From: Saccoglossus kowalevskii
Taxonomy: Eukaryota; Hemichordata; Enteropneusta; Harrimaniidae
Length of the DNA stretch: 64,000 bases
Assembly (NCBI RefSeq): GCF_000003605.2
Contig: NW_003139319.1
Location: 223,317-287,316 of the forward strand
Direction: 5' to 3'
Of this stretch, positions 1 to 11,725 are shown piece after piece (the stretch's first letter is position 1; every line of letters starts with the position of its first letter). The translations under genes and the position numbers were made by a program. The notes under the pieces were generated by a model that was given only the letters and a program-made list of their open reading frames with translations, did no database searches and was not told the DNA's origin.

Positions 1-594
1 AAAATAGCGAAAATAAAATATTCTACAGTACTATCAGAATACGACTTGCCTTTTACAAGGTTACCAAGTAAATCACTTGTTGGTTGTTTACAACAAACTT
101 TATTCTAAACTTGTTCTAAATATTAAATGGCAGTATTGCAATATTGACAAAAATGCATAAAACGTTGAACAAAACAACAAATTTATGTTGCCCATAACTC
201 AATGTTCAGTTGACTGTTAATTAAAATTGGTGTTACTAAATGTGGAGGATAAACAACATTTGCAATTTATGTTGCCCGTAACTCGAAGTTTGGTTATATT
301 TTAATCGAACATTGAGTTATAATTTAGACATGGTTTTGCCAAAGTTGGCATGGTTTGTAAAATATAGGCGGGTCATTTTTGTAACTGTTTTTGTAACTTT
401 GTAATTCGAACAATTTAGCATCTCCTTCCAAATAACTACATGTATACACAATGTAACTATGTACAATTGAAATGGGCTGGCACTGGTGGGGCAGAGTTAA
501 AGTGAGGAGGTCCTAAGGAAGTCTTACTGAATTTCTTTGTATTTTATCTTTCTAGGTATTTTTTGTTTTCATTGGTGACATTTACAGACTAACT
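1..594 (+). other. Intron or 5' UTR upstream of PAIP2 start
   Basis: No coding frame is seen. The last part ends in a pyrimidine-rich stretch and an AG at 586-587, which would open the first coding exon at 588 with only seven untranslated bases before the ATG. This suggests that a non-coding first exon and the promoter lie further upstream or outside the window. Another possible AG lies at about 554-555. The splice reading is inference. Confidence 0.45.
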
Positions 595-747
595 ATGAAG
601 GGTCCAATAGAAGTAGTGAACAGTCAGTCAATGAGTGATATAAACATGAACAACAATTCAAACATTACAAGTACTCTGAGTATGATGACAATGAATCCAT
701 TCGAGGAATACTTGTGGATGGCGGAAGTAGAGGAATTCGACAAGAAG
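595..747 (+). CDS. PAIP2: PAIP2 coding exon 1
   Basis: Fifty-one codons from ATG to the donor AAG|GTATAC at 748. It holds the Asn/Ser/Met-rich leader and the first half of PAM1 (NPFEEYLWMAEVEEFDKK). The frame would run on to a stop at 775-777 if unspliced, but the PAIP2 similarity continues in the next exon, so the splice is preferred. Confidence 0.92.
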
Positions 748-2648
748 GTATACTATTGTTCGATATCTCCACATTAATCGCACATGTAGTTGCCAGTCCT
801 CACTCCCACCCCCTATATAGCAACTGTTAGGCAAGTTATTCTATTGTTCTCATTTGGAGTTTAGTTTATACATTTTTTTTCTGATCTGTCAACTTTACCC
901 AATTTTGTGAGTCAATAAGGTGTGAAAGATATCGGCCAAATTAAAACTCAGTGAATTTGCTCAAAGCATCAAAAAGTGAAATTAAATGCATGTGAAAATA
1001 AATGGTTTTTCAGTATTTGGTTAGTACAGTCCTTTTAGGGACGATGTCAAAAGATCGATGTCGGATAAAAAACTTAATTCCTTTAGTTTTTTCCAACCCC
1101 CACCCACCCCCACTGAAACTTAATTGATAAATATTGGTCATGGCGTCAAGACTACATTCACCATTAAATACAAATTGATAATTAGACAGTAGTATTGCAT
1201 AGCAGTTGGTTGTCGGGTGGGTGTAAAGACTTTACAAATGCACCTCATTTGACGCACATATTTACACTTGAACCAAACCATTTTCTCGTCTTGGATGCAT
1301 TTTTTTCCTTTTCGGTTATTTCTGTCCATAATTGGATAGAAAAAAAACGAACTACAAATAAAATAGTTTTTGTAGGATGGAAACCTTTTAAGGTCAAAAC
1401 GGACGACCCACGCCCAAACTAAAGCAAATAAGTTTTTTATTCGACATCGATCTTTTGACGTTGTCCCTTAGTTCAATGATTGTATGCTGACTCTCTAGTC
1501 TATCGCACTCCTTCAAACCAAAGTCCAAGACCCTTGATATCTTTGAACTCCCATTTTAGGAGTGATGGCCAATTTTGCCTTTAGTGAAAGCGTTGCTTAT
1601 TTAGTGCTACAAGATGATTGCCAGTTTTTTCCTGTTTTACAAAACAATTTCAACTTGCTTAAATTGCTACAAGTTTATAAATAAGACTATGTATGTAGAT
1701 TTCTTCTTGCTCTAGTGCCTGTTGATAAGAATTGAGGAAAATTATGGAAGAAACTCATTAGAAAGCTAGTCTTTGAGCATCTAAGACAAAATTATCTAAA
1801 GTGTTAATAAGGCAGCTGTGTGTTTAAGTCGAGGACCTCTATGGCATTGCTTATTTTGTTGGGTACTTAATTAAAGGTTCTGGAAGAACTGCAAGAAGAG
1901 GAGTTCATGGAAGCCTGCATGGAAGAAATGTTACTAGAAGAAGAGGCGGATTGGTATTATCCAGAAGGTGAAAATGGCAATATAGAGTGCTTTAGTTTGA
2001 TGGAAAATATTTCTGGTCTCTCAGTGATGGAAAAGCATGTGAGTATTTTTACTTAAATTGGAATAAGTCTGTATTTGCTGTATGATAGAACTGATCAACT
2101 CTCAGATTTGTTCTTCCACCTTCTTCCATTTAAGAGTACCCAACCCACGCTTAATTGGCCTTTGTTTAAAAAAAAAAGCAAACATCTTTCTATTTTATTG
2201 TTTCTGAAAACTTGTAATTAGCCAGATGTAATTTTCCCTAGTTAACTAACTTCAATAAATTTCAATCTTGAGTATATTGACTGTTTGCAATTTAAATTCA
2301 TGCATTTGCCAGTTGCATATAGATTTTCCATAATTTTATGTAGATTTAATTTAGATTTCATGTACCAGTGGAAATAGTAAAATTAAAATCCATTGCATAT
2401 ATTACGGTGTACTGGTTTTTAAAACTGACGGGTGAATCACACAAAGGTCAATATCGGTTTTCTGCAGCTAACTTGTAATTGCGTATACTGTGTATAAGGG
2501 GAAACTCATTGAACAAATTTCCCTCTTGTTGTATACGGTTTCATTTGATCATTTCAAACCATACCACATATTTTAACTCGGATGCATTGTACTAACATAA
2601 ATTGCTTTTTTTCTTTCTTTGTAGGATGAAGAAACACCAGATAGTTAA
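595..2648 (+). CDS. PAIP2: PAIP2: poly(A)-binding-protein-interacting protein 2 (three coding exons)
   Basis: Joining 595-747, 1877-2038 and 2625-2648 gives a 112-residue acidic protein. All junctions are GT..AG and both introns fall between codons. Residues 34-42 read NPFEEYLWM, and after the first junction the chain continues LEELQEEEFMEACMEEML. This is the PAM1 region of PAIP2, which in vertebrates reads NPFAEYMWM then EEELWEEEF. In known animals PAIP2 is a small cytoplasmic protein that binds the RRM domains of poly(A)-binding protein, removes it from poly(A) tails and represses translation. The MKGP start resembles vertebrate MKDP. The unusual point is the C-terminus: after residue 105 the model ends in DEETPDS, and I see no PAM2 peptide (core LNPNAKEF) that normally binds the MLLE domain of PABP. 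The protein is therefore slightly shorter than the vertebrate 127 residues. Identity is firm; the last exon is less so. Confidence 0.93.
1038..1467. mobile_element. Harbinger-like MITE in PAIP2 intron 1
   Basis: A 430-bp non-coding element. Inverted ends of about 55 bp begin GGGACGATGTCAAAAGATCG on the left, and the right end reads GGGACAACGTCAAAAGATCG in reverse complement. It is flanked by TTA at 1035-1037 and 1468-1470. A 3-bp TTA target duplication and GGG-starting ends fit the PIF/Harbinger superfamily. No transposase frame is present, so it would depend on a source element elsewhere. The arms differ at several sites, so the insertion is not fresh. Confidence 0.75.
1877..2038 (+). CDS. 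PAIP2: PAIP2 coding exon 2
   Basis: Fifty-four codons between the acceptor AAAG at 1873-1876 and the donor CAT|GTGAGT at 2039. It encodes the glutamate-rich second half of PAM1 (EELQEEEFMEACMEEM) and a short linker (DWYYPEGENG). The polypyrimidine tract before the acceptor is modest, but the protein match fixes the border. Confidence 0.92.
2625..2648 (+). CDS. PAIP2: PAIP2 terminal coding exon (short)
   Basis: Seven codons and TAA after a strong acceptor (a long T-rich tract, then GTAG at 2621-2624). They read DEETPDS. No PAM2-like peptide follows in any frame of the downstream 3' UTR. The acceptor is convincing, but this could be an alternative last exon rather than the only one. Confidence 0.75.
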   Translation, partial: DEETPDS

Positions 2649-4846
2649 TATGCATTTAAATGCTCGTTGGGCTTCTATAACTTAAGTGTACATATCACTA
2701 AGAGTACAAAGAAGTAATAATATTAAATGAACTGTCTGGTCCAGGATAGCGATTGCCAAGAAGATGCATGGTCTATACAAGACCTAAGGTGTTGTAAACA
2801 TCAAAACTGATAGGTTAACAAAAAAAAAAAAACTGCCAGCTTTCAGAGGTGCAAATACTGTTTATATAGCTTTAGATATTTCTCATTTTGTGGCTTATTT
2901 TCATTGTACTCGAGAGAAAACTATAAAAAAAAGTTATTTATCTTTAAAAAAGATTTAAATCCTGAAAATATTGAAAAAATGTAATTTTATATATAATAGC
3001 ATATATGGTTGTTTATGTGATCCTGCGAGGGTCATTTTTTATTTTTCTACCTTTTTTGTTTTAAGTGGCAGCCACACAGATGGTTTTAAGGCTTGTCCAT
3101 TTTTTTTTTTCATTTTTTGTAGTGCAAGCAAGTTCACTTACAGGCGGAATATGCAGATGTCTTCCAAAACCTGTTTGCATAGCTTGCATAATATTTTTGT
3201 TTTTCTTGATGCACTCAATTTTTAATGTTACTAAAAGTTTATGCCAAAGGCAAGGCAAGACTAACTTGTATATACTGATGCAAATTTGAGACTTTGTAGC
3301 AATGGTAATTTTGCCAAACTTGTTAAAGTGGATGCTTTATGCACCATTATCAATCTCTATAGTCTATACATGACTTTTCACTAATTTAAATGTTACAATT
3401 TAGTTTCTCTGAATTGTGCAAGTATGGCCTATAATATATTCATTCTTCCATAGGTCTTGAAGATGCCTACAGTGAAGTGTTTATTGTAGGCATCCTGGAG
3501 ACCATGAAAATCAAATTTATTACAGGCCATTATTTTGGGTTTAGTGTAGATTATTCAAAGAATTGTTCTCGAAAATACTCGTTTTTGGTATTTTAGTGTT
3601 GATGGCTAATTACCATGCTTATGAATCGTGCGAGTGGTCAGCATTGACCAGTTGCGATAACAAACCTTTCTGATCCTTTCTATTTATATTTACTTTGTTT
3701 TGGATCTTTTTGATGTAAAAAAAGTACTATATATGTATCTTTAAATTTGATAAGCCATTTTTGTTACCACAAAGTCTCTAATTTTAGTCAGTATTGCTGT
3801 GGTCGCTGTTAAACTGTGCCATGGTCGTCACCCAATGGATAAACAATTTTTGGGAGATTTTAATAATTTTATTTATTTTATTATGGTTTTATATCCTATT
3901 GAGTGGAAATGGTGCACATGACATGCTTTCACGGTGTTTATAATGACTAGTTCAAGAGTAAACTGTCAAACCCACCAAAAAAGCAAATTGTAATTTTGAG
4001 TGAAAGGAATTGTTTAAATGTTTTGAATTTCTGAATTGTTCACAATATTTTTACATATTATCCACAGCTTGTGATAATCATTAATCATAATCCTGTTAGG
4101 GAAACTAAACGTATCACATTGTATATATTTTGGCCTATATTTACTTCCAATAATGTTCACTCATTGGCTCATCAACTAGCTTGTCTGAACAAACTTACGA
4201 AAAAGTTATTGATTCGTGTAAAAAATAAAATTTATGAACATTTAAATATTTTATAATTAACATTTGACAAAATATCACCTGGAATATTTGTTTTGACTTG
4301 AAACATTTATTTCTGCATACAAGATTATTCTAATGATTAACCAAGCTGTGTGGATTTGACAATGAACTTATCTGGGCTTATAGTTGTATTCAACAATTCA
4401 AGCATTTGTAAATCCTGCATTGTCACACAAGGGTTTAAATTTCGGTTATAAAGTTTATAGGATATTCCTTATTGGTTTCATTTTTCACAGAAAGACAATT
4501 ACTGATGGCATGAATTTTGTTTTACTTGTGTGTGACTGGGTATGTCCTTTGAGTACCACGCAAAATTTACAAAAATTGCTTAAACATTAATATTTTCATT
4601 GAAAAAAAAATTTACAAAATTAAAATCTTAAAAGTGATAAGTTTTCAGTGTTCCAAAGTCCAGATAAGTCTAACACTGTGTATGGGTTTGGTAAAGTTTT
4701 TTCCAACGTTCTTTATTAGAGATTGTGTATTTGATGAAAGCTTAAAAAAAAGATTGAGTTAAGCACCAAAGAAAGCAGGCCTAAAAATTCATGTATTTTC
4801 TGTTGCAGTTGTATGTAGTATTAATAAAGCATTTGATAATTTCAAT
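2649..4846 (+). other. PAIP2: PAIP2 3' untranslated region with poly(A) signal
   Basis: About 2.2 kb of AT-rich sequence without a plausible coding frame follows the PAIP2 stop. An AATAAA lies at 4823-4828, followed by a T/GT-rich stretch at about 4850-4866, the usual arrangement of a cleavage site. Long T and A runs and several possible upstream signals are present, so shorter forms are possible. The 3' end is inferred from signals only. Confidence 0.6.
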
Positions 4847-5084
4847 ATTCTTTTTTTGTTCTGGTAATGAGAGCGTTCTCTTCTTGCCCAGTGATGCAGA
4901 CCCGGGCTTCTGAGACCATGCATGGTGTGACAAATATATTCATTCACAATGTGACCATCTCATATGATCATGTCCACTCATTTTAAGAGCGTTCAATCCT
5001 TAACTGGATTTTATAAATACTCTATTTGTATAAATTTATTTGAATACACCTGCTTGTATCTGAGGTTGTTGCATACATTGTTGC

Positions 5085-5603
5085 TTAAAGGGGAGCAGAA
5101 GTGTGGCTTTTGACACTCTGTACATGAAATCTGAGATCTATGAATGAATTCTGTCGATAAAAATAACTTGTATGTGCTGCGAAATGCCCTAAATATCGGG
5201 TATAAAACGGGCTGTGAAGCAGACGACAAACGTCCGCTTTTCCTGGCGTCATTTCGCCTCTAGAGGGCCAGTCAAATTACGCCATCAGTGAACACTGATA
5301 ATTGAACCCATTCATGTTAGTACGTCAATCCCATAGAAATGCTACTATGAAAGACCTTGTTAACTGACTACTTAAAAGTTGAAACATGGCGAGGTGTTGT
5401 GTTATGAATGCCATAACGATTCATGTTATGTTTCTCGAAATCCCAAATAAAATAATCACGTTTTTGGATGCGAGAAATCGGCGGAAGAACTAACCTGAAA
5501 GTGAAGACAGTACAGCGTTCTGGCTATAGTAAACAGCGAGTGAATAAATATTGTACGATTTAAAACTAAATGAGAAATATGCTAATATCACTTGAACCAC
5601 AGT
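5085..5603 (+). repeat. Left inverted arm of the TTAA-ended element
   Basis: Reverse-complement match to 6326-6825 over its whole length. The outermost part includes a segment containing the palindrome-like words CAGTGAACACTG and GAGGCGAAAT that recurs at 42.3 kb. Confidence 0.85.
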
Positions 5604-6325
5604 TGTATTTTCCGACCGGAAAACTACCACATTTTTATCGTTTTTTTTTTTTCCTCTCGCTCGCTTATTGAAGACACCGACCGCTCGCCCAAACACTGGT
5701 CACCGGCACAGGAGTAGTCAAAATGTTTGGGGATATACAAAGAAAATTCTGAACGGCTCTTCAAATCAAATCTATACCACTCTGTATCGTTTGCGAACAA
5801 CTTCATCTGTGTCAAATACTAGAGCCGGTACAATATTGTAAACAAATGCCATGATATCTCCGTCATATCGCTATTGTATACACTACCTTTTTTATTCTAG
5901 TTTGCACAAACGTTGAATAGCCGTCAAACATTCAAATATATTTAGTTTTTAACTATCTATAATTATATGCACGCAATTTGACCCTTTGACCTAGATTTGA
6001 TTGGGATGGAATATTTTAAACAATATTCTGACTTTACTTACTGCCCCAAAAATGTTTCAACACAATTGCGGTATTGACTGTCCGATTTACAAGTGCATCG
6101 GGTAATTTATTAATAACCATTCTCACCAATCGCTAGCTTAGGAGAGAGTAGGAAATCAAACAGCCGCAGGTCGCCCGCCTTTTATGCATAGATTTCATGA
6201 CGCCGTCTGACAGTAGACTGTCGACAGTCCCTCTGGCCTTACGTGTGTGTGTGTGTTTTTTTATTATTAATATTAATCAAACGCCGTAGCGGTTGATTAA
6301 AAGTGGAAAGTTGGGCGAAATGATT

Positions 6326-6825
6326 ACTGTAGTTCAAGTGATATTAGCGTATTTCCAATTTAGTTTTTAACTCAAACAATATTTATTTACTCACTGTTTA
6401 CTATAGCTAGAGCGCTGTGCGTGTCTTCATTTTCAGGTTAGTTCTTCTGCCGATTTCTCGCAACCAACAATATGATTTTTTATTTGGGATTTCGAGAAAC
6501 TTAACATGAATCATTATGGCATTCATAACACAACACCTCGCCATGTTTCAACTTTTAAGTAGTCAGTTAACAAGGTCTTTCATAGTAGCATTTCTATGGG
6601 ATTGACATACTAGCATGAATGGGTTCAATTATCAGTGTTCACTGATGACGTTATTTGACTGGCCCTCTAGAGGCGAAATGACGCCAGGAAAAGCGGACGT
6701 TTGTCGTCTGCTTCACAGCCCGTTTTATACCCGATATTTAGGGCATTTCGCAGCACATACAAGTTGTTTTTATCGACAGAATTCATGTACAGAGTGCCAA
6801 AAGCCACACCTCTGCTCCTCTTTAA
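6326..6825 (-). repeat. Right inverted arm of the TTAA-ended element
   Basis: Mirror of the left arm, ending CTCCTCTTTAA at 6815-6825. Its outer 210 bp are the part shared with the solitary copy at 42310-42498. Confidence 0.85.
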
Positions 6826-7084
6826 TTATAACAATATTACTTGTTCAAAGTTTAGGTCTTTGTAGCAGTGCATATAACAATATTCCCTCCAAAGGCTACT
6901 CATGAGTTTTTGAAAGGTTATTGAACTAATGTATGCACACACAGCATCTCATTACAACTTAAAGAATCCTTTAGTTTGGCTGCTATAGGACTTTATCACA
7001 AATTTATGTGACTATCATGGGAAGGAGCCCGAATAAGTAGATAAGGTACAGGAGGTATCAATCTCCCACTGTCTAAGCATGGTA

Positions 7085-7690
7085 GAGAATTAATGCAGCA
7101 TTTTGTTTGGATGTATTTGGATGATAAAATTAGGACACGTTTCAACCAGACATTTGGAATCAAAAAAAAAAAACTGAGAGAAAAGTTATCTTTACCCAGT
7201 TCTATTGGCCCTTTGTGCATGGTGACATCCAACGTAAAGCACACACTATTTGGCAGAACGACTGTTAAGCAAATAAAAAGGCGTCACTTGAAGATGTGCC
7301 TATGGTTGACACCCTTTACAGACATGTGGTAGTCAATTTGGTGGGACCGTGACTGGATCGCCTATTGCCGAGGCCCTGGTTGATGTGGATCGGCGGGTAG
7401 GTATACCAAAACAAATTCTTTCTGATATGTTAAACAGTTCACAGCTGACTTTATGGCTGAGGTGAGTAGACTTGTCCATGAAACAACTCGCTGCTACCTC
7501 CCCAGACAATTTGGTTGTACAATTTAATGGAATTCATGTGCATTGACAGACCCAAGGACTGGGGTTGATACATTGCTCCCTTGCTATTTGCCCCCAGATA
7601 CCATCACTACTTCCCATGTTGTGTTAATCCAAGCCTGTGGGGAAGGTTCATGTTTGTGCTTGGCGAACTGAGTGACTATAATGAGAAATT
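7085..7690 (+). mobile_element. Fossil Ty3/gypsy LTR-retrotransposon fragment (integrase region)
   Basis: Short stretches on the plus strand resemble the integrase of Ty3/gypsy elements, in the order expected for the zinc-binding domain and then the catalytic core: words such as FYWPFVHGDIQR, VPMVDTLYRHVVV and GIPKQILSD. No LTRs, gag, protease or reverse transcriptase are found around it. The copy is a truncated fossil with many breaks and looks old. It lies between the TTAA-ended element and a degenerate satellite-like repeat. Confidence 0.75.
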
Positions 7691-7779
7691 GGGGGATTAT
7701 AACGTTTTATATTAATCCGAAAGAACTCTTTATTAAACTTCAAAACTTCACTCATACATCACACATTATATGGGATATA

Positions 7780-8363
7780 TGCACATGCATTTTTGTCATG
7801 ATCCTATTAACGATAGCCGAATAGCGGGCATTTTAAGGCCGAAAATGCATCAAAATCGCACATTTCCAACATTCCGGACCCGGATCTCAGTTATGCATGG
7901 ACGGATTTTGTTCAAATTTGGTACATACATTAAACATAATAGAACCTTGATGCTCGTCATTTTTTTTTCGGATTAAGTTCGAAATGGCCGACTGGCGGCC
8001 ATTTTGTTTTAAAAACTTCAGTTCTGGATCCGTATCCGAGACATGTCTGGATTGATCAAGTTCAAACTTTACACACACATGGTACATCATGTCACAAAGA
8101 GATATGTGCATTTGTTTCATGACCCGCTTAACAATAGCTGAATGATGGCCATTTTAAGGCTGAAAATGCATCAAAATCACGTATTTTCACAATTCCGGAA
8201 CCGGATCTCAGTCATGCATGGATGGATTTTGTTCAGATTTAGTAAAATGTGTTGTTGTACATATGCAGGTGCATTTCGGATCAGATTTCGGTCATGATCT
8301 GCTTTGAATGTATATGTCACTCAAATATGAACGGAACGGGGACGTGTCATTGACAATGACTTG
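7780..8363 (+). repeat. Degenerate tandem-unit repeat, copy 1, with palindromic end
   Basis: Three diverged units (about 7780, 7985 and 8110 onward) share words such as GGCCATTTTAAGGC, AAAATGCATCAAAATC, GGATCTCAGT and ATGCATGGA. The unit length is irregular, about 130-200 bp. The block ends at GGGGACGTGTCATTGACAAT, whose GTCATTGACAATGAC (8346-8360) is a near-perfect palindrome. The same ending occurs at 14062-14076 after a related block. There is no protein; the small ORFs here are by chance. Confidence 0.7.
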
Positions 8364-11300
8364 TTTAATATAATTTAGTGGGAACTTAATATTATTTTGA
8401 ACTTCATTACTTTACGTTGTCAACCAACATAGCTATCGTTATTATTTAATGTTTGATTTTACGTACATTGCGTGCATAATAAATGTTATATAATCTATTT
8501 AAACGATTCCTTCCATCTGTATATGAACTGATATGTTTATCATAACTATCATAACACTCAGGATTATTTGAATATTGTGATTCACCCACGAAAGTATTGA
8601 AGTTATACTGTGTGCTTGTTCATGTGGTAACCAGAATACACACACGCACGGAGGGGGTTGGGTGGCGTCTTTATATTTTTAGACCTCTTGACAATGACTC
8701 CTACAGCACTATATTGGTACGACCAGAAGAGTTGATCACATGACCAAGAGTGATATAACGGTCTTAGCCAGCGCCCTATGCACTTTTTACAAAAAAGTTA
8801 AAAATTCTTAAAAATTGTATAATGGGCAACTTGTAATGTTCGTGAACAAATTCCGAAAGGTGTGCCATATTCAGTAGCCATGACTGTGAAATCTTTTTCA
8901 TCTCTCCAAGAATCGGAGCGATGGCACTCTGGATCAAGAGTAAAATCGACATTATGGTTATTTTAACGTCATTACTAAATACGAAGCTCTAAATAAAACT
9001 CGTAATCATAATCATTGTTTGTTTGTCCCCCCAACTTGATAAATGACAAAAACGTGGTCACACGATGGCAAACGCTAAAGCTAAAGATGGCAAACGCTTG
9101 AAAATACTTATATTTGCACTCTGTTGCAATACACGAGGGGCGTCTTTACATATTCTTTACCAGTTAGTTCAAAGCGTAATTATGATTACCAATCACGATT
9201 GCGATTGTGCGTAATTGAACGCGGAATAACACTCGTCATGATAAATTGGTCATGATTGGACAAACGGTATATCTTTAGTCTTAGTCTAGTCACAGCGTCA
9301 CAAACAACCCAGATCCACCTGTAGCTTAGACTAGATGCCGTATATCATCGTGACTGAAAAATCTATAACATTGAGTCGAAGCATTTAATCAAGGCTGATT
9401 TTGATACATCGAAAGAAAAATATGTCAAAACAAAAAAGCTGCTGTCTGATTGGTCCGACCGCCTGGTATGACAAGCACCTGCATCTGATTTTATAATTTG
9501 TAGCTGTGATCCAAATTCCTCAGCTCCTGAGAGCGAGGTTATTTGTAGTATGTTGGCGATCGCCGCTGTGTCTGCGGAAGTACTATGGGAGATTGCATGA
9601 TGGGAGTGAAAAGTCTTTTGATCAATAAAATAATTTTAGAAAAGTGAAAACTAAAGTGACTGTTAAATAAAGATTGGTTTTAAATATTAAATATTATGAC
9701 ATTTGGATGTAATAATGAAAGGAAATTGAACTGGTATGAAAAGGCAGTACATGTAGCCAGAACGCTTGGTCAGAATCCGGGGTCAAAATACGTCACAATA
9801 CATCCATCAACTTGAAGGCCGTTGCAAAGTGTCAACAACTATGGATGAGGTAAAAGACTTCGTTTGCAGTTTGCGTGAATGGCCGGGAAGAAAAATTCAT
9901 GCAAATTCTGTGCTTCAGTAACAGTATTTGCTTCTTTTTTTGTGCAATGGAAATTAATGCAAGAAATGCTGCCAATAAACATGTACACAAAACAACCCGA
10001 GGACGTTTATCTTGAGAAGTTGAGAAGACGAAAATCCCCTGGGACAGTCGCTGTGAAACAATAGACATTCTTCGCCAGGGTATCAAGTTTATTTTGATTA
10101 TTTGAAGATGGAAACTGCTGCTTTATGGAAGAGCAAAGTTCAATGTCATTGGCACAGTAATGACGTTTTTAGGGGGGTGACTCGCTAGAAGTATTCGCCG
10201 TGACGCCAGACTTCTCATTTGGGTTTAAACAACACTTACTTGTTACTATCAAGAAGGTTTAATGTCTTGTTTGTATTTGCACAATGTGAATGATGGGTTT
10301 ATTGTCAAAATATATACAGGTTCCTTTACAAAATTCGACCAATGCACACCCGTTTTATGTGTTAACAGAACATTGCGATGTTCTTACGGAATTGTTAAAT
10401 CTTGGTATCATTTCCAACTGTCACCAAACTGTACGTTTTGACGACTCGTATGCACTTCTGGGACTTGTAATAATTTTCTGGAAACTGCATATCACGTATT
10501 TTCCTTATTATTTGTTCATAGTTTTTATTTTCAGTTTTTATTATTCATAAATATTTTTCCGATTGTGTGCATGACAGCTTTGCCCACACACAATAAGACA
10601 GGATGATATGTACGGATATGTGTGAGTATGTTTCATGGATTAATAGGCCACTCCTTTGCTTCAATTCCAACTACATCTCTGGAAATATCACTTGCTGTTT
10701 ATCATCCATATTTTGATATCTCACAATGTGTCGATTGCGTATCTGGAAATTCTAACTACTATTTCGAAGAATTTGACCAGCCTTGCTTTTACCAGTCATT
10801 TAAGTCAACTCCCATATTGTACTTCACAGTGAAGGTTAATGCAGATATATTGTAAATTACACAGAGGTAACACTAGAATACATTCCCCTGTATTACATAA
10901 CAATCTTTGAGCTGAGGCAGTTATGGTTCTACAACCATCACCAGTTCTCTTGTTATTATTTGCACATGCATTTGATAGGCGAAACGTCCTTCCTCTGAAA
11001 CAGAAAATAAGCATGTCTTCATTCTGCCGTTTGTGGCGCACTTCACCGGTACGCAAAATTGCAACAACAACAAAAATGTGTGGGGCGTTAACATTCCAGA
11101 ATTCAGTGGGCAAAAAAACCGCGACAATTCTATTCAAGTTTTCAGAACCTCGGATGGTATTGCGCCCTCAAGTATTGGAGTGGCATACAGTTGTTGTCAT
11201 TGTAGGGTCATACAAGGGTCAGGCAATTACCCATAACTATCGGGGTCTATACATTGCAAATCATTATCGGATAATTATCGTCTAATCAAATCAAATCTAA

Positions 11301-11725
11301 TCTAATCTAATGAACAGTTGGCATCGCCGACAATCAGGGGAAAATATGTGAGTCGATGACGTTAAGGAATAGAGTATATTTATGCGAAGGTTCATTTTAA
11401 ATGTTGATACAAGTAGAAAGATTCCCACTGAATTGTGCAAAAAAACTTCATTCATTTTAAGTATGATTACGCACGGTTATAAAACAATACCAAAGCAAAT
11501 TTAGAAAAAGATGAGATTCTAGAATAAATGGAAGTAGCACAACGTATCATCGTCGATTCACTTTTTTTTCTCGAGAACAATATCTCTTGGTGTTCTCGCG
11601 TTGATTGTCATGTAGGTAATGCCATACCGAAATGAAAAGCTATAAATATAATAGTAAATCTTCCAAATGAACCTTAAATACAATGGCTTTTGGGACGCTT
11701 ACCCCGAGGTAAGTTTAGCATTTAG
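8364..11725. other. 3.4 kb with no recognised gene
   Basis: Open frames here are short, and the longest overlap each other on both strands (10805-11137 minus and 10923-11285 plus). None resembles a known family. The plus frame at 10622-10855 has several cysteines but no start context, splice border or similarity I recognise. A run of TCTAATC/TCAAATC words lies at about 11283-11310. The right part may be degraded Penelope-like sequence belonging to the ORF that follows, but I could not see reverse-transcriptase motifs. Confidence 0.4.

Larger units (their letters stand above)
5085..6825. mobile_element. Non-autonomous DNA element with ~500-bp inverted arms and TTAA ends
   Basis: The left arm 5085-5603 and right arm 6326-6825 are inverted copies for roughly 500 bp, with scattered differences and small indels. 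The outer tips read TTAAAGGGGAGCAG on the left and TTAAAGAGGAGCAG in reverse complement on the right, which fits insertion at TTAA as used by piggyBac-type transposases; no piggyBac protein is visible. The 720-bp centre contains a T-run, a short GT repeat and no convincing ORF. The pairs of small ORFs on opposite strands in the two arms are mirror shadows. A solitary copy of the outer end lies at 42310-42498. Confidence 0.8.

Noticed and set aside
5011-6905. Mirror ORFs in the two arms of the TTAA-ended element (and at 42362-42547) as a protein family.
   Set aside because: They are the same repeat end read in different places; frames are short and not preserved between copies.
10805-11285. 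Overlapping 110- and 120-codon ORFs on opposite strands.
   Set aside because: Mutual shadows, no domain, no start or splice context, and no known similarity.
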